Assembly: GCF_000346465.2 (NCBI RefSeq)
Contig: NC_034010.1
Span: forward strand, 19,769,199 to 19,833,198
Direction of reading: 5' to 3'
From: Prunus persica
Taxonomy: Eukaryota; Streptophyta; Magnoliopsida; Rosales; Rosaceae
DNA length: 64,000 bases
Shown here piece after piece: positions 43,401 to 54,839 of this stretch. Under the pieces are notes generated by a model that made no database searches, was not told the origin of the DNA, and was given only the letters and a program-made list of their open reading frames with translations. Within the stretch, counting starts at the first letter, position 1. Each line of letters opens with the position of its first letter. The translations under genes were made by a program, and so were the position numbers.

Positions 43401-44624
43401 TATTAGTCAAATAACAAATTGATGAAAAGGGATGATTCACAAGCTTGTATATCTTTTTAGTTTCACATAACCTGGCTATCTATATGTATCATTGTTGATT
43501 TTCTGTAAAGCATATCATAGGATTTTGCCATCACTTGTGGGAAATTTTGTAAATATTCTCAGCTGATATTCGCACTTTTATCCCTGCATTCAAAGATTAT
43601 AATCTTTGGTGCACAAGGAAGAGTGGCTCATGGACAATATTCAAATGAACGTAGCCCCTTCTTAATGGATAACAATTCTATATACCATAGAAGATTTTAT
43701 AAGCATTTGGTATTTCTAATCTTGGCATCATGTATGTAAAACCTTATGCAAAATGCAAATAATGGATTAATCACCCTATGTGACTTTCAAATGTACTTAT
43801 TGCATCTCTGATTAAGTATAAACTTCCACTTGAGCTTTGCCGTTAGCAAAAGTAGCATTTTTAATGTTGTCCTCTGCCTAAAATATAGATGAAATCTTAG
43901 TTAATACGAATGTGCTGTCACTTACTGTAACAAGTTTCATTCGACATGTCTTTGTCATACTATGACCTATGCTACTAGTTTTTCTTCTCCTTTATATCTG
44001 TTCATCATTAAACCTAATGTAGTTCTCGTATGCTCTGGCGCTCTAATTAAGTTGAATGTCCTGTTTTAGTTGTTGTCCAGCATTTCAGTCAACCTGATGA
44101 AGTTGGTTGCTGAACTTTCAGGTTGGTATTAGATCAATCAACATAGAAGGGCGTGAACAAGGAAAACGATTTGGTGTTGAGCAATATGAAATGCGAACCT
44201 TTTCAAGAGACCGTCATTTTTTGGAAAACCTGGTCTCTCTCTCTCCCTCTCTTCTTCTCTCTGTCTCCCTCTGTCCCTGCCCCATGTGTATCTTTCTTTT
44301 TATATGTCTGCATGTACTTCTGAGAGTATTGAGAATAACGGTTAAGCAAATTTTCTTTGGCAGAAATTGGGGGAAGGTGTGAAGGGCGTGTACATCTCGA
44401 TAGATGTAGATTGCCTTGATCCTGCATTTGCTCCTGGAGTGTCACACATTGAGCCAGGGGGTCTCTCCTTCCGTGATGTTCTCAACATACTCCACAACCT
44501 TCAAGGCGACATTGTTGCTGCAGATGTCGTTGAATTCAATCCCCAGCGTGACACTGTTGATGGGATGACTGCAATGGTAGCTGCTAAGCTGGTGAGAGAG
44601 TTGGCTGCAAAGATATCAAAATGA
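40411..44624 (+). CDS. ARGAH: Arginase, complete six-exon gene (ARG1)
   Basis: Exons 40411-40551, 40655-40814, 41209-41342, 43118-43327, 44122-44232 and 44364-44624 join in phase to give 338 residues, the normal plant arginase length. Arginase hydrolyses arginine to ornithine and urea, in mitochondria in plants. The two-manganese ligands are all present: His157 (GGDHS), Asp181, His183 and Asp185 (DAHPD), and Asp266 and Asp268 (SIDVDCLDP). The start MSIIGRRG matches plant arginases. The upstream in-frame ATG at 40384 probably falls in a leader intron that ends TTTCAG at 40408. Intron 3 is long (1.8 kb), and its sequence is a useful marker for the pseudogene copies. It is the only intact arginase in the window. 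Confidence 0.95.
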
Positions 44625-45747
44625 TAAAATTATCACGTGCCTTCCTTTGGTATACCTGGAGACTAGACCTTCCAGCATAACACAGATTTTTGCAGTTTCA
44701 TTATCTGAAAGTGTTAAACATAGCTGCAGTATGTAACTGAGAATTCATTTCCAGCATGATATTTCAGTGGGGACATCGTTGTGCTTAATATGTATTAATT
44801 TGTTTAATGAGAATAACTTGCAGAACTTGCTTTATTTTCAGTAGTACTAATTGTAAATTAATTTAAATTACAGTTTATCTAAACAAACTTTATCAAATCT
44901 TAAATTCTAGTATAATAAGACATATTTACTTACATATGTGAACCAAAAAATTCTTCAAGATCGAAAAAGTAAATTCTATACATCAACCACCGCCCCCCCC
45001 CCCCCTCCCCCAAAAAAAAAAAACAGAGCATGAAATTCAAAACTAAAAGAAAGAATAATGCTACTCTTACCACATTTGCATATCATATGCTACTCTTACC
45101 ACATTAATTAAAATTAATTAATATTTTTTTTTCTTTTATAATTTATTTAAGTATTTGTTTTTCAAATTGTCATAATCAAAATACACTTCATTGATTTAAT
45201 TGATGTGCCATATAATATGAACATGTCACACATCATGTGATATAGAATTGTGAGATAAAAATGTGATAAGTGTAATTTCTTAATTTTATTCAACTTGGTT
45301 AATTACTATGAATTTAATGAAAAAGTGGGCCTAACATAATTTTTATGTATAATTTTGCTTTTGCTTGCTTGTGCTCAGAGCCTACTCGGATTTTTTTTTT
45401 AAATTTTTATTTTTATTGTGAACTCTTTATTAAGATAATATTTTCATAGGACATGTTATTATTAGAAATGGTAATACTTGGTTTAGTAGTAACACTCAAG
45501 TGAAATTAGACGAGCATTGATTAAAAAATTTCATTTGGGTAGGCTCGACCAAAAGAAACGTGGCACAAAAAAGAAAAAAAAAAAAAACTTGATAGGAGGA
45601 AAAGAATTGTGTTTTGTTTGAGGAAAAGAATTAATTTGCCCAATGAGATTAGGAAACTATATACACATATGTAGCTTGAGGCTTTGGCGAACACTACTGT
45701 GATTTAGAGTTCCAAATTTTGATATAATCTTTTCTCTTTCAAACAAG
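44625..45747. other. Arginase 3' region and U2 upstream flank
   Basis: 44640-44820 is the likely 3' untranslated region and recurs behind ARG2. A C/A homopolymer tract lies at about 44990-45020. GCTACTCTTACCACATT is repeated in tandem at about 45060 and 45090. From about 45320 the sequence matches the upstream flank of U1. The U2 promoter position carries ACTATATACACATATGTAGC at about 45656, a damaged version of the TATA seen at U1 and U3. Confidence 0.55.
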
Positions 45748-46683
45748 ATGAAGTATGTTCGTGATCAGGCTTTCAAGGAACATTGATGCGAGCGATAGCC
45801 TCTTGTTGACGACTATGGTGGCTTTGCTTGCCCTCCGCTGGATGACCTTGAAGCTGTCTTCATCCTTGAAACCACCATTGATCCCTCCAAGGTCCTGTTT
45901 AGTTCATGGGAAAGGAGATTTGGGGATAGAAATCAATTGCTTTCCCATGTTTGGTAAGTCTAGGTATGAAAAATTGTTGCCTGGTCCATGGGAAAGTTGG
46001 GGGGAAAGTGAAGCCATCCTCCCAACTTGGGTTTTGTTTTCTCTCATCATGGGAAAGTTTGGGAAAATGAGCCAATATTAAATAAACATTTTTCTTGACC
46101 ATTTTGTCCTATTAACAATTTAGAATTACAATATATCATTAAATGCATTCTTTTTTTTATTTGATTTAATATGAGTATAATTGAAAATTATACAAACTTT
46201 GTTTTCCATTCATACTCAAAACAAACATGGAAAAAGAAATAAAATGATATCTTCCAGTTACTTTCCCAGCATTACTAAACGCAGGAAAAGAATATTCTAT
46301 TTCGCATCCCTTGGGAAATAACATGAAAAATAATTTTCCCTCAAATTCATTCCGTAACCCAAATATAGCCCAAGTTGTCAAACTTGATGAGCACGACTTG
46401 GCAATTCTCGAGAAGCTCAAGAAACCATCCCCCGGTGGCAAAAGGCAAGGATTTGGGGACCATCCGCTTGATGCTAAATGCACTGCCTTCATCTTCTTGC
46501 CAACAAAACCCTAAGGCTCCCACAAAAATCTAATCATCATCATTAGCAAGATTGGGATGATGAAGACAAGTTGGAGTGTAGTAAGCGAAAACTTCACCAA
46601 GGCTATCAAGAGTATCAAAACGAGGTCGGGTTTTGAAAAAGAACAAGTTGTTGACCAGTTCGAGGAGGTGCCGAGCCTTCTAA
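45748..46683 (+). pseudogene. U2, broken copy of the U gene
   Basis: The start and acidic N-terminus are recognisable but frameshifted, with a stop a few codons in. A 478-bp element interrupts the gene near the position of U3 residue 50. After it come the Lys/Pro-rich part and only one of the two C-terminal repeat units (KLHQGYQEYQN fused directly to the RGRVLKKNK end), so most of one unit is deleted. Stops lie between. It cannot encode the U protein. Confidence 0.8.
45892..46369. mobile_element. MITE-like insertion in U2
   Basis: The insertion is defined by comparison with U1, U3 and U4. It begins GTCCTGTTTAGTTCATGG and ends CCGTAACCCAAATATAGC, which are imperfect inverted repeats. CCAAG flanks both sides (45887-45891 and 46370-46374). 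The 'CCTGTTTGG'-like termini and about 0.5 kb non-coding interior suggest a hAT- or Harbinger-type MITE; the superfamily is not certain. Confidence 0.7.
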
Positions 46684-47315
46684 ACGTTTTTATTCTCTAG
46701 TTTATTCAATTCATTCATTAATTGTGATCAAATGTAACACGAGAACTATTATCCAAATTTTCAAATGGCATAAATGTATACACTAATCAATTTGTGGTAT
46801 TCAAAACAATTCAACTAGTTTTTGCCTTGAATCATCATCATGGCTTCCATTTTGGGGCATATTATCTAAATTGTTTTTATGCCCAAATTAATGCATACAC
46901 TAATCACTAAGCCTAAATAAACAAACAACCCACTTTGTAATTAATTATGCTTCCTCACAAATCATAAATTTAGTAAGTAAGGCCAAGCCTCCTCTTAAAA
47001 TTCCCTTTTCCATGATGACCATGTGTATTATCTCAATTCGAATCCACGCGTGGGTTCACCCCACCCCCTTATTCCTCATATACAATATACTATGTGGTCA
47101 ATTGAGTCCAGATTTTTGGTGTGCTCTTAAGTGATCGTGAGTTCAAATCCCTATGATATTGTGTGTGTGAATTTTCCCCATTTTCACTGCTTCACTTTGT
47201 ACAAAAAAAAAAGAAGAAGATTGAGTTAAAAGTAGGATAAAGCAACGGGTTATGAGTGTGAAAGCATATGGTTTTACTACTAAAATTTGATTGGATATAA
47301 AATAATGGGTATTAA
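46684..47315. other. Spacer following U2
   Basis: Contains the repeated spacer phrases CATCATCATGGCTTCC, TGATGCCCAAATTAATGCAT-like and GCTTCCTCACAAATCATAA. These also occur at about 63340-63530 (same strand) and, inverted, at about 52940-52980 and 59060-59220. No gene was seen. Confidence 0.5.
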
Positions 47316-48601
47316 GGGCCCATTCGTTATCATTTTCTAACCCCGTTTTATGTTTTCCTAGAATAAAAACAACCAAAAATGCGTTCGGTGCAATTAAGTT
47401 AGAAAACACGGAAAAAGAAGAATTGAAAACGATTTCAACTTTCTTCATAAAACAAGAAAACAACTTTCAGACGTTTTCATCATTTTCAAAGGGAAGTGAA
47501 AACAAGGGAAATAGTTTCAGCTGGAACAAGACATCATCATTATCTATTCCATTCTCACCTTTCTCAAATCCCAGACCCAAAAATTGAGCACCCCACTATC
47601 TCTTCCTTTCTCTCGTTGCCTTCTTTTGTGAGACCCACTCCAACTCCAAGACCACAACCTTCACCACAATTAGATCCTTGGCTTGAATCAAACTCCTCAA
47701 CGCCATAGCCTCCGCCACAGCCTCCCTCCACCATCACCACCCAATGACTCGGACCGTAACAGCCACAGCCGACCCAATTGAACAAATCGAGGGTGATAGT
47801 TATGTGGTGGTTTGAATTATGTGTTTCAGTGTGATTTTGTTGCTGTTTTCACATGGGTTATATAAACCCAAGCAACACCAGCACTCATGGGAGGAGAGGA
47901 TATATGAAGAGAGATGAGAGAGTGAGAGTGAAAAAAAGAAGGGAGGTGGGTGGTGGGAAGTCTGTGAGTTGGGGAAGAAAAGTCGAGAAGAAGGAGGAAG
48001 GAAAAGTGTGCTAACATTTTTATTTTATTTTATAATCTTGCTTTAATTAAACATTAGTTTCAGATAATTTTAGGTTTTTTGGTTATAATAAACATTAAAA
48101 AAATATTAATGAAGAAATAAAAGTTGAAGAGAAATGACACTTCATTGTTTATTTTATTCTCATATCCTACTACAAGAAGTTCTTTACTCAATAATCTGTA
48201 TTTATTTTGGGAAATTTTTTTTTTTGTACGTATAAAAAACTATTCTTATAAGTTATATGCATACTTGTTCAGTTTATCAATTAACCAACAAAATCCAACT
48301 TTTTTATTTATCATTTTCACTTATTATTAAAGATAATTCTAGATTTTTTTAACATTAAAATTATTAATTATTTTGTTTAGAACATACATTATCAAAAATA
48401 CACTCGAAAAATAGCTCATATATTATTATTCTCAAATTGTACTATCAGACACGTTTTTACTGTTTTTATTTTCTGAATTTGTTTTCTAATTAATCTACTA
48501 GACACATTATTAAATACTGAAAATGTAAATTCATTTTATCGTTTTCATTCTCTAAAAATATTCTCTAAAAACATTCTCTGAAAACTTTACCAGACGGGCC
48601 C
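47316..48601. mobile_element. Non-autonomous DNA transposon, about 1.29 kb
   Basis: It begins GGGCCCATTCGTTATCATTT and, on the other strand, GGGCCCGTCTGGTAAAGTTT, terminal inverted repeats with 15 of 20 matches that continue TTTTC. The GGGCCC start resembles plant hAT-type non-autonomous elements. A clear target duplication was not found (the flanks are ATTAA and TAAGT). The interior is low in complexity, with a purine-rich stretch at 47880-48010, and no transposase. Confidence 0.65.
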
Positions 48602-49255
48602 TAAGTTACTAATAATATCTAAAGTTGAATTAATTTAATGATGGTTATCAAAGAGTTATTTTTAGGTCACTAATTAGTTGATATTATAAAATACAAGTAG
48701 TAACACTCAAGTGAAATAAGAAGTGCATTGTCAGTAAATGTTGGTTCAATTGATAAAGTCCTTGCATTGTGTGTAGCCCCACCAGTGTTTGAGTTCCGTT
48801 GTCAACAGTCCTCGTGAGTACACGATCAGTAATTTCCTATCTAAATCCATATAGGTAGCAGCTGGCAGTTGGGTGCCACAAATAACTCTTTCCAGCTCAA
48901 GGTCGTGAGTCTACTTTGACGTTGGTGGTAAGAGTAGCCAATCTCCCTTAAATTTTTTTTTTTTAAATTTTAAAAAAAAACAGTGCATTGATTTGATTTC
49001 CAAAAAAGAAAAAGAAAAAAAAAAAGACGCTCATTGATTTTTCATGTGGTTGGCTTGACAAAAAAGAAACCTGGCACAACAAAAAACTAAGAAAAAGAAC
49101 AATCATAAAAGAGGAAAATAATTGCATTCTAATTTTTTCGGTATGGGAAGAAATTAATTCTAGTTCCGATGCTCCAACTTCTCTTATCATAAAGCAAAAT
49201 GAAACACACAGACACACAAGTGGGATATTTTGGTCCAAGTAAAATCAAGTGAGTA
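48602..49255. other. ARG2 upstream flank
   Basis: Contains phrases shared with the U upstream flanks (TAACACTCAAGTGAAAT, GGCTTGACAAAAAAG, ACCTGGCACAA), so it is another piece of the duplicated block, but with no U gene attached. No other gene was seen. Confidence 0.45.
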
Positions 49256-49261
49256 CGTTTG

Positions 49262-52200
49262 AGCCATTTTTTCCACTTGATTTTCTCTCTGCTTTGATCA
49301 TTTTCAAGTTTTTCTCACTTCTTCATAGCCTCTCTGTTTCTCTGATTTCTCAACCACAAAATGAAGTACATGGGTTTTTGTGACAGCAATGTCAATCCGA
49401 GTTATAGATGCTTCTCTCATTCTCATTCGTGAGAGGGCAAAGCTCAAGGTACCTAATTTTTGTTTCATGTAGATTTTTTGGACTTGGAATTGGTTTTGGT
49501 GAAATGGGTTCTTTTTGTTTCTGTGTGGGGGGAACTTGAGCGTGCTTTAGGAGGCGTTCCTCCTCAGATTAGAGAGGCTATCTTGTGTGGTATCATCAAG
49601 TCAACAACTGAAGAAGGTATCTAATTATCTAATTAAATTTTTGAAGCAATTATTTATCTGTAGCAGTTGCTTTTTTTCATTATCATTTAAATAAGAACAT
49701 CATGAGTTTTATGAAATTTTTTTTTTTTTTTTTAAACATCACGTTTCTGAATACTCATACGCATATATATACACACACAATCATAGATGAAGCTCATTAT
49801 GGTAATCTATAGATGTTAGATGTACATTGCTAAAATGTCTCACATGAAAAAAAAAAAAAAAAAACAGAAAACTTCCAATTGCTCCATCTTGACACCATCC
49901 AACTAGCTACGGCTTCAGCCAAGACACTCTCAACCATTATTTCTTCAATAATCTTCAAGGGAGAAGATATTGTGATAATACCAATAGATTATTTCTTCAA
50001 AATATTGCTAGACAGGATTTTCTTCCCTTAAGGACTGGTCCGAAGCACAGGCACATGAGGTTTTATTGCATCCATCAGTTTAGAATGAAAAGTTCCACTA
50101 AAATAAACTTGGAACCACCATGTTAACATCAGATGTTTTTTTTTGTATTAAAAGAGCAATAATATGACTGTTACAATTTTCCTCTACAAGGAACAATAAT
50201 TATAATCTTTAACCATATCACCTAATAAATCATATAGAAGAGAATTTCAGAAGGGCAACTATAGAGAAAAGTTGAACCACAGTATGTTCATTGCGCATGA
50301 CATGCAGTCATATCACTTTTATAACCTTGAAAACTTTACCAGTATGACACAATTGCTTGCAATTTTTAAGTATTGTGAAACTCAGCCTTTTTAGAAGTGT
50401 ACTTTGAAGCTGAGCTAGTACATTTCATATTTTAAATGCTTAGATGTCAAGTACAAGTTCCCTTCCTGCAGTATGATGCCATTTTCAGGCCTCAGATTTG
50501 AACACTTGCAGGTAATATCAGGGTAGCCTATTTCATTTTTAATTGGAAAATTTAGTGCCAACCTGTCAAGACCTTTTCAGGAAACTTCATTGTACGTACG
50601 GGGAATCCGTGGTACTGATTATGGCCACACTTTTCAGAAGAACAAAATTCTTCTTAACTGGATTCTAAATTTGAACTGTTCCTGAAATAATCATTATTTC
50701 ATTGGAATACTTTTGGGCTGGTGTCATTATTCACTGAGAATTGTCACTTTTGTGAAATGTTAAGTTCAGTACAGATTGCATTTAGCCAATTTCTCATAAA
50801 GCTTATATCACAGGATTACTTTTCGAAGGAGACTGAAAATACTGTATCCATTAAATTGCCGAAGTTGTCAAACTAAAATTTCATAATTTCCTTTCTTTGT
50901 TGAAGTTTTCCACTGCCATGAAAGTGGAAACCGGTTAGGAGTTACCACTCTGTTGGAGAGCCTCCTGCCAATTTGTGGGAATAATATTTATCAAGTGTCT
51001 AAGTTGTATAGGGGTTGTGAAAAATGGTGGAAAAAAGTCATAGTCATTGCATTTATGGCAAAGGATTCCTCATGGTACCTCTATTATCATCATCATCATA
51101 TATATATGCGAGCCTTTAGCTGCAATCCCAACTTTTTGTCCTCCTGGTACATGGAAATTTTAAAATGGGAAAAACATTCCGTCAGAGAAATATGGGGACA
51201 CTTAATATCATATTTGGAATTGAAACTCAGAGTGGTATACTATACTGAGAGTAAATGTTGTCCTTATTTGGTTCCTGTTTGCTCAATTTGTTTCCTTGAA
51301 AGCTTCACAGATATATTACTGAGAGTAAATGTTGTCCTTATTTGGTTGAGACTTTTCATTCCAATGAGTATATACATACATCGGCTACATATATTTTTTG
51401 GATCTTTTGGAAGAACCTTTATATTGTGTCCATGCCCGTTCAGGATCTACTGCACCTATTAGTGTTAGGTGGCGACTGCTTTCTTATCTTGTTGTAAGAG
51501 CTGTCTCCGAGAAGGTTTTTTTGGGGGTTGGTTGTGGGGACCTGGGGATATCTATAACGCCTTTGAAAGGTAATGAATATTCACATGCAGGTAAATTCTT
51601 ATCTGTAAATACAGTTTCCACTTAGTTAGGAAATGAATATTAGTCCAAATTCATGAAAGGAAATGATATATGTTTTAGTTTCACTTATCTATCTATCTAT
51701 ATGTTTTAGTCCAAATTCTACATCTATCTATATGAATCATTGCTGATTTTCTCTAAAGTATCTCACAGGAAGCGCTGTAGCATCCTCTTCTCTTTTGGGT
51801 GTTCCTCTTGGACATAACTCATCGTTTCTTCAAGGGCCCACTATACTGAGAGTAAAGGTGGTATACTATACGATGTTATATAGCATATATAAGCATTTTC
51901 TGATTTAGTCTTTCTGATATTGGCATTAAGTTTTGGCTTTATCACCTTATATAACTTTCCATATATAGTTAATGCATCTCTGATTCTCAAGTATAAACTT
52001 CCACATAAGCTTTGCCGTTTGCAAAAGTAGAGCTTTTTCTGTAGGCCTCTGTCTAAAATATAGATGAAATCTTAGATAGTACGTGTGTGTTGTCACTTAC
52101 TATAACAAGTTCCATTCGACATGTATTTATCATGCTAGTTATATGCTAATTTTTTTTCCTTCTCCTTTGTATCTATTTAGCATTCAAGGTAATCTAGTTC

Positions 52201-52800
52201 TCATATGCTAATTAAGTTGAATGTCCTGTTTTATTTTGCTATGCAGCATTAACAGTCAACCTGATCAACTTGGTTTGCTGAACTTTCAGGTTGGTATTAG
52301 ATCAATCAACAAGGAAGGGCCTGAACAAGGAAAACGATCTGGTCTCTATCTCTCCGTCTCTGTTTCTCTCTTTTGTTCCTCCTTACTTTCCTATGCATAT
52401 CCATCACTATTTGTGCGTCTTATAATTTTGACAAACAAGCAAATCATGAAACCATACAATCAAGGTCTGATAATTGCATAGCATCCATACTGAGAGTGAT
52501 AATTGCATGGCATCCATACTGAAAGTAACTCTTAAGAATTTTGTGTGTGACAGAAATTAAGGAAAGGTGTGAAGGCGTGTACATCTAGATAGATGTAGAT
52601 GAGCCAGGGGGTCTCTGCTTCCGTGATGTTCTCAACATACTCCACAGCCTCCAAAGCGACGTTTTTGCTGTAGATGAATTCAACCCGCAGCGCGACACTG
52701 TTGATGGGATGACTGCAATGGTAGCTGCTAAGCTGGTGATAGAGTTGACTGCAAAGATATAAAAATGATAAAATTATCGTATGTGCCTGCGTTTGGTACA
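49262..52800 (+). pseudogene. ARG2, scrambled arginase pseudogene
   Basis: Follows the arginase gene order with much damage. The leader is at 49270-49390, and a truncated exon 1 at about 49390-49448. Exon 2, at about 49527-49618, lacks its central 70 bp; that missing segment is found in intron 4 at 51768-51839. Exon 4 (51442-51595) has lost GGDHS (now GGDC) and DAHPD. Exon 5 (52290-52345) is truncated. Exon 6 (52553-52762) lacks the SIDVDCLDP region and has in-frame stops. No exon 3 was found. Several manganese ligands are absent, so no arginase can be made. Confidence 0.85.
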
Positions 52801-52974
52801 CCTGGATAGTAAATTATCATATGCCTGCATAACACAGGATTCTTGCAGTTTCATTATCTGAAAGTGTTAAACATATAGCTGCAGTATGTAACTGAGAATT
52901 CATTTCCAGTTTCATTATCATGGAAAAAGGAATTTTAAGAGGAGGCTTGCCCTTAATTACTAAATTGGTGATTT

Positions 52975-54300
52975 GTCAGGAAGCTTAATTCCTTATCCTG
53001 TTGTAAGAGCTGTCTCCGAGACGCTTGGGGGACCTGTGGATATTCTTCATCTGGATGCCCATCCTGATACCTTAAAGCCTTTGAAGGCAATGAATATTCA
53101 CACGCATCTTATTTTGCTCGAATATGGAAGGTGGTTATGCTCGGCTTCTTTTGCAGGTAAATTCTTATCTGTAAATACACCGTATGTATATTCCTCATGG
53201 CTTTTGTTCCCCCCTTAATTAGGAAATAAATATTAGTCAAATAACAAATTGATGAAAAGGGATTATTAACAACCTTGCATATCTTTTTAGTTTCACGTTA
53301 ACCTGGCTATCTATATGTATCGTTGTTGATTTTCTGTAAAGCGTCTCATAGGATTTTGCCATCGCTTGTGGGAAAATTTGTAAATATTCTCAGCTGATAA
53401 TGTTATATACCATAGAAGATTTTATAAGCATTTGGTATTTCTAATCTTGGCATCAGGTATGTAAAACCTTATTCAAAATTCAAATAATGGATTAATCACC
53501 TTATATGACTTTCAAATATGTTATTGCATCTGTGATTAAGTTTAAACTTCCACTTGAGCTTTGCCGTTAGCAAAAGTAGCATGTTTTATTAAGATGAGTG
53601 TGCTGTCGCTTACTATAGCAAGTTTCATTCGACATGTCTTTGTCATCCTATGACTTATGCTACTTCTTTTTCTTCTCCTTTACATCTATTCAGCATTTAA
53701 CCTAATGTAGTTCTTATATGTTCTTGCGCTGTAATTAAGTTGAATGTCCTGTTTTAGTTGTCAACCAGCATTTCAGCCAGCCTGCTGAATTTGGTTGCTG
53801 AATTTTTAGGTTGGTATTAGATCAATCAACAAAGCAGGGCGTGAACAAGGAAAATGATTTGGCGTTGAACAATATGAAATGGGAACCTTTTCAAGAGATC
53901 GTCATTTTTCGGAAATGCTGGTCTCTCTTCTCCCTCCCTCCGTCCCTGTCTCGTGTATCTTTGTGTTTATATTTCTGCATGTACTTATAACAGTACTGAG
54001 AGTAACTCTTAAGAAATTTGTGTTTGACAGAAATTAGGGGAAGGTGTGAAGGGCGTGTACATCTTGATAGATGTAGATTGCCTTGATCCTGCATTTGCTC
54101 CCGGAGTGTCACAAATTGAGCCTGGGGTCTTTCCTTCCGTGATGTTCTCAACATATTCCACAGCCTCCAAGGCGACGTTGTTGCTGCCGATGTCATTGAA
54201 TTCAACCCGCAGCGTGACACTGTTGATGGGATGACTGCAATGGTAACAGCTAAGCTTGTGAGAGAGTTGACTGCAAAGATATCAAAATGAGGAAATTATC
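52975..54300 (+). pseudogene. ARG3, arginase 3'-half pseudogene
   Basis: Begins inside exon 4 (52985-53157, with LHLDAHPD retained but the GGDHS part missing). Exon 5 (53811-53921) has TGA where ARG1 has the Arg codon of GKRFG. Exon 6 (54031-54290) keeps DVDCLDPAFAPGV but has lost one base of the EPGG codons, shifting the frame. Exons 1-3 are absent. Its start joins directly to the spacer that follows ARG2, which marks a recombination point. Confidence 0.85.
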
Positions 54301-54702
54301 ATGTGCCACCTGGAGACTAAACCAAAAAATTCTTCAGGACTAATTTCCGAAAAAATGAAAAAGTAAATTCTAGACTATTTTCCCAAAAAAAGAGAGCAAG
54401 AAATTTAAAACTAAAAGAAATCCTCAATCACATATTTAGTATTTAATAGAAAACTAAAAGAAACTTGGCACCAAAAAAAAAAAAAAAAAAAAAAGCGCTT
54501 AATAAGAGGAAAATAATTGTATTTTGTTTGGAGTAATACAAGAGAGTTTCTAAATAACTCCAACTTCTTGAAGCACAAAACACAAACATGGGCCATTTGC
54601 GTTTGGCGACAGTGGCAAGTTAGGGCTAGAAAGTGCAATAGAATTAATTAGAATAAGATATTCGTTTTCCCAATGAGATTAGGAAACAGAAAACTATAAA
54701 AC
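54301..54702. other. U3 upstream flank
   Basis: Sequence shared with the regions before U2 and U4 (AGGAAAATAATTGTATTTTGTT, CCCAATGAGATTAGGAAAC). A long A-rich run lies at 54474-54494. It likely contains the U3 promoter. Confidence 0.5.
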
Positions 54703-54710
54703 TATAAATA
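54703..54710 (+). promoter_or_regulatory. TATA box of U3
   Basis: TATAAATA followed by CATATGTAGCCTGAGCC, 130 bp before the ATG, matching U1 in sequence and spacing. Confidence 0.65.
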
Positions 54711-54839
54711 CATATGTAGCCTGAGCCTTTTGTAAACACTAGCTACTGTGATTTAGGGTTTCCAAAATTCCCCATAATCTTTTCTCTTTCAAACGATCGA
54801 GACCCTTCACTTCATTAGCTACTTTCTCTTTCAGACAAG

